Shown: positions 7,201 through 16,538, counted from the stretch's first letter. The stretch: DNA of 64,000 nt from Versatilivorator sp963663845 (GCA_963663845.2 OY760650.2:992001-1056000); one strand, 5' to 3'. Notes: generated from the sequence alone by a model not told the origin. Numbers and translations: made by a program.

Positions 7201-9821
7201 TGAGTCATTGGCGGCTGGCCAGGGTCGTCTGCAAGCGGGAACTGACCAGCTATTTCAGCAGCCCCACCGGCTACGTCTTCATCACCCTCTTCGTCTTCCT
7301 GAGCGCCCTGGCGGCTTTCTGGCAGGACGGGTTCTTCGCCGACAACCTGGCCAATCTGGACCAGCTCAACCGCGTCTTCCCCTACCTGCTGGTCTTTCTG
7401 ATCCCCTCCATCACCATGAACATCTGGGCCGAGGAGAAGCGCAACGGGACCGACGAGCTGCTGCTGACCCTGCCGGCCACCGACTTCGGCATCGTGCTGG
7501 GGAAATACCTGGCGGCCGCCGGCATCTACACCGTGGCCCTCTTCTTTTCCCTGACCCACGTGCTGGTGCTGGGGTGGCTGGGCAACCCCGACCCCGGCCT
7601 GATGGCCTCCACCTACCTGGGCTACTGGCTCATGGGAATGGCGCTGCTGGCCCTGGGCATGGTGGGGTCCCTCCTGACCGACAACATCACCGTGGCCTTC
7701 ATCCTGGGCGCCCTGCTCTGCGGAGTCCCCGTCTTCATCGACCATGCAGGCACGGTGCTGACCGGGGGCGCCGAACGGCTGGTGTCCGGTTTCTCCTTCG
7801 ACCAGCAGTTCCGGGACCTGGCCGCGGGAGTGGTCTCCCTGTCCTCGGTGGTCTACTTTTTCGCCTTCGCGGCAGCCATGGTCTATCTCAACGTGGAGCT
7901 GCTGGGACGACGCCACTGGCCCAGCGGCCGCCAGGCCCCGGCCATGGGGGCCCACCTGCTGGCGCGGGGGCTGGCCCTGGTGGTCGCCCTGGCCGGGCTG
8001 ACGCTGCTGCTGGACCGCCTGGGCGGGCGGGTCGATCTCACCGCCGAACGGATCCATTCTCTCTCGCCCGACACCCGAGCGCTGATCGAGGGGCTGGATC
8101 CGGGCCAGGCCGTCTTTATTCAGGCTTACCTGAGCCCGGAGGTGCCCCGCAGCCACCTTCCGACTCGGAACAACCTGGTCAACCTGCTGCGGGAGCTGTC
8201 CGCCCTGGGCGGGGACCGGCTGCAGACCCGGATCGTGGAAACCGAAAGGTATTCGCCACAGGCTCGCGAAGCCCAGGAGCGTTTCGACATCCGCCCCCGG
8301 CAGGTGCCCGCCTCCCGGCAGAGCTCGGGAAGTCCCGACGAGATCTTCCTGGGCGTGGCCTTCAACTGCGGCCCCGAGGAATTCGTCATCCCCTTCCTGG
8401 ATCCCGGGCTGCCGGTGGAGTACGAGCTGATGCGCTCCATTCGGGTGGTGTCGCGGGCGGAACGCCGGCGGGTCGGCGTCCTGGAGACGGAAGCCAAGCT
8501 CTTCGGCGGATTCGACTTCCAGTCCCGCCAGCATTCCACCGACTGGGCCATCGTGGCCGAGCTGCGCAAGCAGTACCAGGTGGAAAGGGTGCAACCGGGC
8601 CAGGACTACCCGAAGAACCTGGACGCCCTGATGGTGGTGCTGCCCAACACCCTGGAGCAGGACCAGGTAGAGCGTCTGACCGACTACGTCAAGGAGGGAA
8701 ATCCGACCCTGATCCTGGTGGACCCCCTGCCGGCCTTCAATCCCGAGCTCTCGGCCCAGCCGATGCCTCAGGGCCCCTTTCGCCAGGGCCCGCCGCCCAG
8801 GACGCCGGCCGACCTCCGGCCGCTGATGGAGGTGCTGGGAGTCGACTGGGACCCGGGCCGCATTGCCTGGGACAAGTACAATCCCCATCCACAGTTCCGC
8901 TCCCTGCCTCCGGAAGTCATCTTTCTGGGCTCCGGGAGCGGCGAGAGTCCTCCCTTCAATCCGGACGAGACCATCACCTCCGGGCTCCAGGAACTGGTAG
9001 CGATCTATCCGGGTTCCATCAAGCTCGCCGCCGGCAGCCGCACCACGCTGACCCCTCTGCTTCAGACCGGCGCCGATTCCGGACTGACCGACTGGAATCG
9101 GCTGGTGCAGCGCTCCCTGTTCGGGATCCAACTGGCCGCAAATCTTCCCCACCAGCCCGATCCCGACCGCTACACCCTGGCCGCCCGCCTGGCCGGAACA
9201 GGGCCGGATCATCCGGTTCGCGCCATCCTGGTGGCTGACGTCGACCTGATGGGGGAGCAGTTCTTCTCCATACGGCGCCAGGGCATTGAGACCTTGCAGT
9301 TCGACAACGTGACCTTCCTGCTGAACGCCGTGGACCAGTTGGTGGGCGACGAGTCCTTCATCGCCCTGCGCAAGCGCCGGCGGCGGCATCGCACCCTGGA
9401 GGCGGTGGAATCTCGAACCAGGGTGTACGAGGAGCGGCGCCTGGAGGACACCCGGCAGGCAGAAGCCACGGCGGCCCAGCGCCTGCAGGAAGCCCAGGCC
9501 CGGCTGGACCGGGCGGTAGAGGCCCTGCGCCAGCGGCGGGACCTGGACGAACAGACCCGGCGCATCATGATCGCCAACCAGGAAAAGGCCGAGAACCGCC
9601 GCCTGGCCGTGGCCCGGACCAACATCGAAGAGGAAAAGCAGCGGCTGATCGGCAAGAGCCGCGCCGACATGGAGTCTTCCATCCGGGACATCCAGAACGC
9701 CATCAAGTTCCTGGCGGCGGCCCTGCCGCCGGTCCCGGCCTTTGCGCTCTTCCTGGTGGTGTCGGTGCGCCGGCTGCGCCGGGAAAAGATCGGCGTGGCG
9801 TCCGACCGCCTGGTGGAATAG
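7200..9821 (+). CDS. Fused ABC-2 permease and GldG-like protein (GldF-GldG fusion)
   Basis: The start is the ATG at 7200, sharing one base with the preceding TGA; a GTG at 7197 is an alternative. The 873-residue product has two halves. Residues 1-245 are an ABC-2 permease with about six membrane segments. A further membrane segment (about 250-270, LLARGLALVVALAGLTLLL) introduces a GldG/ABC-auxiliary periplasmic region containing RIHSLSPDTRALI, typical of the family. A long charged coiled coil (about 730-830) precedes a final membrane helix (AALPPVPAFALFLVVSV). GldF and GldG are usually separate proteins; here they are one chain. With 6349-7200 and the DUF4340 protein at 9873 it forms an exporter operon. 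Confidence 0.88.
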   Translation: MSHWRLARVVCKRELTSYFSSPTGYVFITLFVFLSALAAFWQDGFFADNLANLDQLNRVFPYLLVFLIPSITMNIWAEEKRNGTDELLLTLPATDFGIVLGKYLAAAGIYTVALFFSLTHVLVLGWLGNPDPGLMASTYLGYWLMGMALLALGMVGSLLTDNITVAFILGALLCGVPVFIDHAGTVLTGGAERLVSGFSFDQQFRDLAAGVVSLSSVVYFFAFAAAMVYLNVELLGRRHWPSGRQAPAMGAHLLARGLALVVALAGLTLLLDRLGGRVDLTAERIHSLSPDTRALIEGLDPGQAVFIQAYLSPEVPRSHLPTRNNLVNLLRELSALGGDRLQTRIVETERYSPQAREAQERFDIRPRQVPASRQSSGSPDEIFLGVAFNCGPEEFVIPFLDPGLPVEYELMRSIRVVSRAERRRVGVLETEAKLFGGFDFQSRQHSTDWAIVAELRKQYQVERVQPGQDYPKNLDALMVVLPNTLEQDQVERLTDYVKEGNPTLILVDPLPAFNPELSAQPMPQGPFRQGPPPRTPADLRPLMEVLGVDWDPGRIAWDKYNPHPQFRSLPPEVIFLGSGSGESPPFNPDETITSGLQELVAIYPGSIKLAAGSRTTLTPLLQTGADSGLTDWNRLVQRSLFGIQLAANLPHQPDPDRYTLAARLAGTGPDHPVRAILVADVDLMGEQFFSIRRQGIETLQFDNVTFLLNAVDQLVGDESFIALRKRRRRHRTLEAVESRTRVYEERRLEDTRQAEATAAQRLQEAQARLDRAVEALRQRRDLDEQTRRIMIANQEKAENRRLAVARTNIEEEKQRLIGKSRADMESSIRDIQNAIKFLAAALPPVPAFALFLVVSVRRLRREKIGVASDRLVE

Positions 9822-9872
9822 GCAAGTTCCGATGAAAACGAAAGGCAATGCTCTCCCCGAGGTAAGACGGCC

Positions 9873-11138
9873 ATGACGGAATGGTTGAGAACCGGGACTT
9901 TCTGCGTGCTGGCCCTGGCCGTTTCCACGGCCGCGGTGCTGGTCGACCCCGGCCGAAGAACGTCCGGGATCTTCGACGATCAGGGCGAGCCCTTCTATCC
10001 GGAGTTCGCCGATCCCCAGGCCCCCAAGACCATCGAGGTCATCGACTACGACGAAGCCACCGCCACCGCCAGCCCCCTGAAGGTGGAGTTCAAGGACAAC
10101 AAGTGGGGCATCCCCTCCCACCACCACTACCCGGCCGATGCCGAAAACCGCCTGGCCGACACGGCCGCGGCGCTCATGGCCCTCAGGAAGGACGTGGTGG
10201 TGTCCGAGCGCATCGAGGATCACGGCCGTTACGGGGTGATCGACCCGCTCGACGACCGAACCGCCAGCCTGGCGGGCCGCGGCAAGCGAGTGACCCTCAA
10301 GGACGAAGACGACCGGGTCCTGGCCGACTTCGTGATCGGCAAGCCGGCCGAGGGCAATCCCGGCCACCGCTACATGCGGGTCCCCGCCCGGCGGCGGACC
10401 TACGCGGTCAAGACCGACGCCCGGGTGTCTTCCAGGTTCGAGGACTGGATCGAGACGGATCTGCTCAAGCTGAACGCCGGGGACATCCGAAAGATCACCA
10501 TCAACAGCTACTCCATCAACGAGCGGCTGGGACGGCTGGAGAATTCCGAGCGGACGGTTCTCACCAAGCGCAAGGACCGCTGGCTGATGGGGCGGCGCAG
10601 GCTGCGGGGAAAGAAGATCGACGCCTTGACCGAGGCGCTGGACAACCTGCGCATCGTCGACGTCCAACCCAAGCCCGAGAATCTGACCCGGGACCTCAAG
10701 ACCCCCGAAGGCATCCGGCTGTCCATGGAGTCGGTCCTCTCCCTGCGCCGCAAGGGCTTCTTCATCACACCCGTCGGGCAGCTTCTTTCCAATGAAGGCG
10801 AGATCCTGGTGGAAACGGCCAACGGGATCCAATACACGCTGCGCTTCGGCGAGGTGGCGCCCGGTGGAACGGAGGCTCCGGCGGCGCCTGCCGGGCATGG
10901 GCAGGAAGGGACAGAGGCGAGCAAGGCCGAGGGGACACAAGAGCGCCGCTATCTGTTCATCACCGTCGATTACAGCCCCGCCCGGGCCCGAAAGTACGCC
11001 GACGGAGAGACTCCCGGCGAGGAGGGACGGACCCTGGAGCGGGAGCTGCGTCATCGCTTCGCCGACTGGTACTACATCATCTCGGGCGCGGACTTCGGCA
11101 ATCTGCGGCCCAGCCGCCGGGAACTCACGCGCGGGTAG
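9873..11138 (+). CDS. DUF4340 domain-containing periplasmic protein
   Basis: A 421-residue protein starting at ATG 9873, 51 bp after the permease fusion. One N-terminal hydrophobic helix (TFCVLALAVSTAAVLV) serves as signal anchor. The rest is soluble, with the DUF4340 pattern: a short strand region on residue modification (DNKWGIPSHHHYPAD), alternating LADTAAALMAL helix, and VKTDARVSSRFEDWIETDLL in the middle. DUF4340 genes regularly sit after Gld-type ABC permease genes, so an accessory periplasmic part of the exporter is likely. A Gly/Ala/Pro-rich linker at about 325-355 is unstructured. Biochemical activity is unknown. Confidence 0.85.
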   Translation: MTEWLRTGTFCVLALAVSTAAVLVDPGRRTSGIFDDQGEPFYPEFADPQAPKTIEVIDYDEATATASPLKVEFKDNKWGIPSHHHYPADAENRLADTAAALMALRKDVVVSERIEDHGRYGVIDPLDDRTASLAGRGKRVTLKDEDDRVLADFVIGKPAEGNPGHRYMRVPARRRTYAVKTDARVSSRFEDWIETDLLKLNAGDIRKITINSYSINERLGRLENSERTVLTKRKDRWLMGRRRLRGKKIDALTEALDNLRIVDVQPKPENLTRDLKTPEGIRLSMESVLSLRRKGFFITPVGQLLSNEGEILVETANGIQYTLRFGEVAPGGTEAPAAPAGHGQEGTEASKAEGTQERRYLFITVDYSPARARKYADGETPGEEGRTLERELRHRFADWYYIISGADFGNLRPSRRELTRG

Positions 11139-11213
11139 CCCTTCCGCCGGAGTCTGGCGGCGCCGGCCCCATTGGAACGGGGCCGGCCCAATGGGTTAGA
11201 CTCTATCGAGGCC

Positions 11214-11555
11214 ATGAGCGAAAAAAAGCAGGTCTACAGGATTTCATTTCAGAATGAAGGCAAGGTCTACGAGATCTACGCCAAGCAGGTGAGCCAGGGC
11301 GGGCTGTTCGGCTTCGTGGAAGTCGAGGAGCTGCTTTTCGGCCAGAAGACCTCGGTGGTGGTGGATCCCTCCGAGGAAACGCTGCGCACCGCCTTCGAGG
11401 GGGTGCGGCGGACCTACATCCCTCTCCACTCGGTGATCCGCATCGACGAAGTGGAGAAACGAGGCGCCGGCAAGATTCACGAGCTGTCCGACCGGGACGG
11501 GAAGATCCACCCGTTGCCCACCACCATCTACACGCCGGTGAAGAAGGACTCCTGA
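11214..11555 (+). CDS. DUF1820 family protein
   Basis: The ATG at 11214 gives 113 residues that match DUF1820 throughout: YRISFQNEGKVYEIYAKQV, then GLFGFVEVEELLFG, VVVDPSEETLRTAFEGV and YIPLHSVIRIDEVEKRG. The family is about 110 residues, so this is full length. It has no signal peptide or membrane segment and is probably a small cytoplasmic beta-rich protein of unknown function. I know DUF1820 mainly from Gammaproteobacteria, so its presence in this context is mildly surprising. It follows the exporter operon by 75 bp and may be co-transcribed. Confidence 0.9.
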   Translation: MSEKKQVYRISFQNEGKVYEIYAKQVSQGGLFGFVEVEELLFGQKTSVVVDPSEETLRTAFEGVRRTYIPLHSVIRIDEVEKRGAGKIHELSDRDGKIHPLPTTIYTPVKKDS

Positions 11556-11599
11556 GCGGGTCATTCAACGAAGAACGAACGCTCTTCTTATTGAAGTTG

Positions 11600-11724
11600 A
11601 ACCACCAATGAACACGAATAGAGACGAATGTAGATAACTCCCTCGGTTTCGGTCGTCACAGCCTCCACTCAACAACTCATCAATCCGTTTATTGGTGTTC
11701 ATTCGTGTCCATTCGTGGTTCGTC
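11600..11724. repeat. Intergenic repeat family A, inverted pair
   Basis: Arm 11600-11630 (ACCACCAATGAACACGAAT...) and arm 11690-11724 (ATTGGTGTTCATTCGTG...) are imperfect reverse complements. The right arm is a near-perfect inverted copy of 5881-5915. The pair would fold into a stem with a loop of about 60 nt. Confidence 0.65.
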
Positions 11725-11810
11725 GTTCCCCTTCGTGTTGTTCGTCTTCGCCCGTCGCGGATAACTCTTTTGGTTCCTGCTCGGATTTCTTTTTTTCGAG
11801 GGGGCATTGG

Positions 11811-11840
11811 TTGACACGCCCTCGCCGGGTGAGATAGGGT
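11811..11840 (+). promoter_or_regulatory. Putative sigma-70-type promoter for the PSD1/DUF1501 operon
   Basis: A consensus -35 box TTGACA (11811-11816) is followed after 18 bp by a weak -10 TAGGGT (11835-11840), 46 bp ahead of the ATG at 11886. The gene has a good Shine-Dalgarno sequence (AGGGAG) 9 bp before that ATG. The -10 box is poor, so this is a candidate only. Confidence 0.35.
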
Positions 11841-11858
11841 TAGGGTATATTTGTACAT

Positions 11859-11870
11859 TTACTAGTGTAA
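11859..11870. promoter_or_regulatory. Operator-like palindrome TTAC-TAGT-GTAA
   Basis: A 12-bp imperfect dyad with perfect TTAC/GTAA arms lies between the putative -10 box and the ribosome site of the PSD1 gene, where a repressor could act. The arms loosely resemble BlaI/MecI-type half sites, but no such regulator gene is in the window. Confidence 0.3.
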
Positions 11871-11885
11871 CAGGGAGTATTGTCG

Positions 11886-14735
11886 ATGAAATGGCGCGCG
11901 GTTGCGGTTTCACTGGGGTCGATCCTGGCCATTCTGGCCGGAAGCCATATCCTGGGAGAGTCACCGGTCGACTTTGAGAGAGACGTCCAGCCCGTTCTCG
12001 AGGAAAAGTGCCTCGCCTGCCACACCGCCGCCTCGCCCCAAAGCGGGCTGGTCATGGAATCGATTGAGGCCATGCTCAAGGGGGGCGAGAAATCGGGGCC
12101 CTCGATCCTGGCCGGAGACAGCGCCGGGAGTCCCCTGGTCCGGCACCTGCGGGGAGAACTGGAACCCCAGATGCCGGTGGGAGGCGACCCGCTCCCGGAA
12201 GCCCAGATCGCCTTGATCGCCAGGTGGATCGACCAGATGGCTCCTGCGGCAGACGGGGACGGGGCTGGCGGGACACCCGCCCAAACCGCTTCCTCCCACG
12301 ATTTCGAGACCCGGGTCAAGCCGCTGCTGGAGCAGAACTGCCTGGCTTGCCACAGCGCCCAGACCCACCAGAGCGGACTGGTGGTGGAGACGGCGACGGC
12401 CCTTCTCAAGGGCGGCGCCATCCAGGGACCGGCCATCGTGGCCGGCAACAGCGAGGAAAGCCCGCTGATACAACGCCTGCGCGGTACTCGCTCCCCACGC
12501 ATGCCCATGAATGGGCAGCCTCTTTCCGAGGAGCAGATCGAGCGCATCGCCGGCTGGATCGATCAGCTCGATCCTGCCCTGGCGGCCCAGGCCGCAGAGG
12601 ATTCCACCACGCCGGGTTGGCCCTGGACGCCCGTCACCCAACCCGAGGTCCCTTCGGTCAGAAACAAGCAATGGGTGAGAAACCCCATCGACGCCTTCCT
12701 GCTGGCCAAGCTGGAAAAACAGCAGTTGGAGCCGGCCCGGCCGGTGTCTCCCCGGGGGTTGCTGCGGCGCCTCTACTTCGGCCTGATCGGTCTCCCCCCC
12801 ACGCCCGAAGCCATGGAGCGATTCCTGGCCGATCCTTCTCCGGAAGCCTACAGGCAGGAGGTGGAAAAGCTGCTGGCCGATTCCCGCTACGGAGAGCACT
12901 GGGGCCGGCACTGGCTGGACCTGGCGCGCTACTCCGACACCCGCGGCGGGGCCATCGACGACCCCCAACCCCACCTGTGGCGGTACCGGGACTACGTCAT
13001 CCGGGCCTTCAACCAGGACCGTCCCTATGACCGCTTCATCAAGGAGCAACTGGCGGGAGACGCCTTCCGGGCCTTCGGGGACGAGGGGAAGCTGGGGCTG
13101 GGCTTTCTCGGTCTATGGGTCAAGGTCGAGGCCTCGGGGCAACAGGGGCGGCGAAACTACATGACGGACGTGGTCAACACCACCAGCTCGGTCTTCATGG
13201 GCCTGACCCTGGGATGCGCCCAGTGCCATGACCACAAGTACGACCCGCTTCCCCAGGCGGATTACTTCCGGATCGAAGCCTTCTTCTCGCCGATAAACTT
13301 CGACAAGCAGGATATGGCCTTCCACCAGTACGAAATGCCGCTGCTGGACCCGGAGCGGTGGGAAGCCCGCAAGAAGGCCTGGAAGGAGCACCTCGAAAAG
13401 ATCAAGACCAACGCCAAGGCTTTCAGTGAGGAATTGTCCCAACGGCAGATCGAGCACCAGTTGCTGGTCAACCCCCAGGACCTCAAGGACTGGGCCCACG
13501 CCGGTCAGAAGAAGATCCCCTTCCCCAAGGACACCCTGCGCACCGCGGAAGAGAAGGAACGGTCACGCAAGATCTCACTCATGACCGGCCGCTTCGCCAA
13601 CCCCAACGTCGACGGTTACTACGACCCCAAGGCCTACGTGGTGAGGGACTCGCCCCTCCAGCACAACGTCGCCACCTACGTGCTGACCGGGGGCAACTGG
13701 AGACTGCGGGCCGAGCAGGTGCAGCCCGGATTCCTGAGCGCCATTACGGGGAACTCCGAGCCGGTCGACATGGACGGCCTGGTGGGCAGCCGCCGGCAAC
13801 TGCTGGCCAAGTGGATCGCCAACCGGGAGAATCCCCTGACGGCCCGGGTGATGGTCAACCGCATCTGGCAATATCACTTCGGCAAGGGCCTGGTGGCCAC
13901 CCCCAGCGATTTCGGCTCCAACGGCAGCGGAACCGTCCACCAGGACCTGGTCGACTGGCTGGCCTGGGAGTTCATGGAGAGCGGATGGAGCATCAAGGAG
14001 ATCCACCGGCTGATCCTGGACTCGAACGTCTATGCGCTATCGATGGTTCATCCCCGGTCCGAGCAATACGAGAAGGTCGATCCCAACAACCGCTACCTGT
14101 GGGTCCGAGACCCCTTCCGCATTCCGGCGGAGTCGCTGCGCGACACCATCCTGGCGGTCAGCGGCAAGCTGGAGCCGGCCATGGGCGGACCGCCCTTCTT
14201 CCCGGAGGAGAACCTGGAGCAGATGGCTCGGGCCGGCACCTGGTGGATATCCTCCGGTCAGCAGGAGGTCAACCGGCGCACCGTCTACATGATCCAGAGC
14301 CGCTCCTATCCGATTCCGCTGATCAAGGTCTTCGATGGTCCCAACCTGGACGAGAGCTGCGTGGTCCGGGGGAACACCACCGTGACGCCCCAGGTCTTTT
14401 CGCTGTTCAACGGCAACTTCCCCCACCGGCAGAGTCAGGCCATGGCGGAGCGCATCCTGTCCGAGGCGGGGCCTGATCCGCTCAAGCAGGTAGTCAGGGC
14501 CTTTCAACTGGCTTTCCAGCGGGATCCGTCACCGGCGGAAAAGACCCGGAGCCTGGCCTTCCTGACGGGATCCGGCGCCGCGCCCGAGCACGGGGAGCAC
14601 CTCTCATTGAAACAGGTCTCCCTGGTTCAGAATGGCGAGCCCGGGCACACCGACAAGGGGCGGGGAGAGACAGGCTCGCTGGCGGATCTCTGTCTCATCC
14701 TCATCAACATGAACGAGTTCGTCTACCTGGAATAG
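11886..14735 (+). CDS. PSD1-type c-type cytochrome protein (DUF1549/DUF1553) with two N-terminal cytochrome domains
   Basis: ATG 11886 follows AGGGAG by 9 bp; a TTG at 11880 is less likely. The 949-residue protein has a signal peptide (about residues 1-24) and two tandem PSCyt1-type cytochrome modules with CLACH haem sites at about C42-H46 and C152-H156. DUF1549 follows (about 225-430: NPIDAFLLAKLE, LYFGLIGLPPTPEA, HWLDLARYSDT) and carries a third CAQCH motif (CAQCHDHKYDPL). DUF1553 comes last (about 590-870, with NPLTARVMVNRIWQYHFG and ATPSDFG). Such proteins are periplasmic and almost always paired with a DUF1501 gene, here 72 bp downstream. Family function is not established; electron transfer coupled to polymer degradation has been suggested. 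Confidence 0.92.
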   Translation: MKWRAVAVSLGSILAILAGSHILGESPVDFERDVQPVLEEKCLACHTAASPQSGLVMESIEAMLKGGEKSGPSILAGDSAGSPLVRHLRGELEPQMPVGGDPLPEAQIALIARWIDQMAPAADGDGAGGTPAQTASSHDFETRVKPLLEQNCLACHSAQTHQSGLVVETATALLKGGAIQGPAIVAGNSEESPLIQRLRGTRSPRMPMNGQPLSEEQIERIAGWIDQLDPALAAQAAEDSTTPGWPWTPVTQPEVPSVRNKQWVRNPIDAFLLAKLEKQQLEPARPVSPRGLLRRLYFGLIGLPPTPEAMERFLADPSPEAYRQEVEKLLADSRYGEHWGRHWLDLARYSDTRGGAIDDPQPHLWRYRDYVIRAFNQDRPYDRFIKEQLAGDAFRAFGDEGKLGLGFLGLWVKVEASGQQGRRNYMTDVVNTTSSVFMGLTLGCAQCHDHKYDPLPQADYFRIEAFFSPINFDKQDMAFHQYEMPLLDPERWEARKKAWKEHLEKIKTNAKAFSEELSQRQIEHQLLVNPQDLKDWAHAGQKKIPFPKDTLRTAEEKERSRKISLMTGRFANPNVDGYYDPKAYVVRDSPLQHNVATYVLTGGNWRLRAEQVQPGFLSAITGNSEPVDMDGLVGSRRQLLAKWIANRENPLTARVMVNRIWQYHFGKGLVATPSDFGSNGSGTVHQDLVDWLAWEFMESGWSIKEIHRLILDSNVYALSMVHPRSEQYEKVDPNNRYLWVRDPFRIPAESLRDTILAVSGKLEPAMGGPPFFPEENLEQMARAGTWWISSGQQEVNRRTVYMIQSRSYPIPLIKVFDGPNLDESCVVRGNTTVTPQVFSLFNGNFPHRQSQAMAERILSEAGPDPLKQVVRAFQLAFQRDPSPAEKTRSLAFLTGSGAAPEHGEHLSLKQVSLVQNGEPGHTDKGRGETGSLADLCLILINMNEFVYLE

Positions 14736-14807
14736 GCGGCGCCGGCGGCCGCTGGAGCACCTCGTTATCCAACTTCGGAAGGAAGATCACAAGGAGTAAC
14801 GGTCATC

Positions 14808-16262
14808 ATGCGCAAGGGAGAGTTTGAATTCTGCGACCAGGTCGAGCAGTTGGATCCAAGGCTCGGCGAGATCGGCCGGAGAGATTTCGTCTACCGGTTC
14901 GGCAAGGGGTTGGGAAGCCTGGCCCTCACCTCGCTTCTCTTCGACGACGGCCGGCTGGCGGCCGCGGCCCGGTCCGAGAATCCCCTGCTCCCCAAGAAGC
15001 CCCATTTCACGCCCAAGGCCAAGTCCTGCATCTTCATGTTCATGCAGGGAGCTCCCAGCCAGATGGATACCTTCGATCCCAAGCCCAAGCTGAACGAGCT
15101 CCACGGGAAACCCATCCTGCGCAAGTACGGGAGCCTGGAAAAGCGAATGTACGTGGGCAGCCCCTTCGAGTTCAAACGGCACGGCCAATCGGGCATGGAG
15201 ATGTCCGACATGTTCACCGAGCTGGGGACCTGCGCCGACGACATGGCGGTGGTGCGGGCCATGCACACCAGCTCGCAAGCCCATACCACGGCCACCTTCT
15301 TTATGAACACCGGCGTCACCATCCCGGGGAGTCCCTCGGTGGGCGCCTGGACCGTCTTCGGACTGGGGACCGAGAATCAGAACCTGCCGGCCTTCGTGGT
15401 GCTGCCCGACACCCGGACCCGCATCTTCGGCGGCCCCATCAACTGGGCCAACGGCTACCTGCCGGCGGCCACCCAGGGAACGCTGCTCAACTCGGAAGGG
15501 GACCCCATTGTCGACCTGAGTCCTCCGGCGGGCGTCACCGCCCGGCGCCAGGAAAAGAACCTGGAGCTGCTGAACCAGCTCAATGCCCCCTACCTGGACG
15601 TCCATCCCAGAAATCCCAATCTGCTGGCCCGCATGAGGAACTACGAGCTGGCCTTCCGCATGCAGGCCGCGGTTCCGGAGAGCCTGGACCTGAACAGCGA
15701 GCCCCAAAAGATTCGGGAAATGTACGGCCTCGACAACAAGATCACCGAGCCCATGGCCCGCAAGTGCCTGATGGCCCGGCGCTTGGTGGAGCGGGGGGTG
15801 CGCTTCGTGCAGATCTACTGCGGCGGCTGGGATTCCCACGAGAACATCGCGGGAGAGCACAAGAAGCGGGGGATGGAGACCGACAGGCCCATCGCGGCCT
15901 TGCTCAAGGACCTCAAGCAGCGGGGCCTGTTCGACCAGACCCTGGTGGTCTGGGGAGGCGAATTCGGAAGGACCGCCGACAACACCATGGACTTCTTCCG
16001 AACCGGTCCCGGGCGCGACCACAACAAGAACGCCATGGTGATGTGGCTGGCCGGAGCCGGCATCAAGGGCGGGACGGTGGTCGGCGAAACCGACGAGCTG
16101 GGGATCACCTGCGCCGAGGACGTCTACCACACCCATGACCTGCACGCCACCATGCTGGGGCTCATGGGTTTGGACGACATGCGCCTGACCTACTACCACT
16201 CCGGAAGATTCAAGCGCCTCACCGACCTGGGCGGCAAGCAGATCAAGGAGATCCTGGCTTAG
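14808..16262 (+). CDS. DUF1501 domain-containing protein with Tat leader
   Basis: A 484-residue protein with a twin-arginine motif in the leader (IGRRDFVYRFG, R24-R25). The DUF1501 domain fills the rest: FMFMQGAPSQMDTFDPKP near the start, the long GWDSHENI segment, and VVWGGEFGRTADNT, which in this family corresponds to the alkaline-phosphatase/sulfatase-like core. HNKNAMVMWLAGAGIKGG and the terminal LMGLDD segment are also typical. It is 72 bp downstream of the PSD1 gene on the same strand, the standard arrangement, and should be exported folded to the periplasm. The exact reaction is unknown. It is more divergent from the two DUF1501 proteins at 55605 and 58311 than those are from each other. 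Confidence 0.92.
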   Translation: MRKGEFEFCDQVEQLDPRLGEIGRRDFVYRFGKGLGSLALTSLLFDDGRLAAAARSENPLLPKKPHFTPKAKSCIFMFMQGAPSQMDTFDPKPKLNELHGKPILRKYGSLEKRMYVGSPFEFKRHGQSGMEMSDMFTELGTCADDMAVVRAMHTSSQAHTTATFFMNTGVTIPGSPSVGAWTVFGLGTENQNLPAFVVLPDTRTRIFGGPINWANGYLPAATQGTLLNSEGDPIVDLSPPAGVTARRQEKNLELLNQLNAPYLDVHPRNPNLLARMRNYELAFRMQAAVPESLDLNSEPQKIREMYGLDNKITEPMARKCLMARRLVERGVRFVQIYCGGWDSHENIAGEHKKRGMETDRPIAALLKDLKQRGLFDQTLVVWGGEFGRTADNTMDFFRTGPGRDHNKNAMVMWLAGAGIKGGTVVGETDELGITCAEDVYHTHDLHATMLGLMGLDDMRLTYYHSGRFKRLTDLGGKQIKEILA

Positions 16263-16271
16263 CCCCACTCC

Positions 16272-16538
16272 ATGACCACCATCACCTTCGACACTCGCCA
16301 GGCCGTCCGCAACCTCCAGGCTGCCGGGTTCGCCGAAGCCCAGGCCGACGCCGTGGTGGACACTCTGGCCGGAGCCTTCAGCGATACCGTAGCTACCAAG
16401 ACCGACATTGCCGAGGTCAAGACCGAGATCGCTGAGGTCAAGACCGACATCGCCGGCGTCAAGGCGGATCTCAAGATCATCAAGTACTTCTTCGGTCCGG
16501 CCATCATCCTCTTGTTGCTCAAGATCGCGTTCTTCTGA
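16272..16538 (+). CDS. DUF1640-like small membrane-anchored coiled-coil protein
   Basis: An 88-residue protein starting 9 bp after the DUF1501 stop. The N-terminus is the DUF1640 signature (MTTITFDTRQAVRNLQAAGF, then AEAQADAVVDTLA). A run of seven-residue units follows (TDIAEVK, TEIAEVK, TDIAGVK), a parallel coiled coil, ending in one C-terminal membrane helix (FFGPAIILLLLKIAFF). The family includes bacterial relatives of mitochondrial MCUR1/CCDC90, of unclear bacterial function. Exact 21-bp repetition in the coiled-coil DNA suggests length variation by slippage. A severed tail of a similar protein lies at 1610-1714. Confidence 0.75.
   Translation: MTTITFDTRQAVRNLQAAGFAEAQADAVVDTLAGAFSDTVATKTDIAEVKTEIAEVKTDIAGVKADLKIIKYFFGPAIILLLLKIAFF

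Larger units (their letters stand above)
11556..11885. other. Intergenic region with family-A inverted repeats and promoter of the PSD1 gene
   Basis: The first part (11600-11724) carries two family-A arms in opposite orientation about 60 bp apart, able to form a long hairpin. The second part holds the likely promoter (11811-11840) and a small palindrome (11859-11870) ahead of the PSD1 gene. No coding sequence is supported here. Confidence 0.6.

Noticed and set aside
6984..11054. 1356-codon minus-strand open frame
   Set aside because: It runs antisense to the ABC/GldG/DUF4340 genes, which carry clear motifs and tight operon spacing; the product is compositionally biased with no family features.
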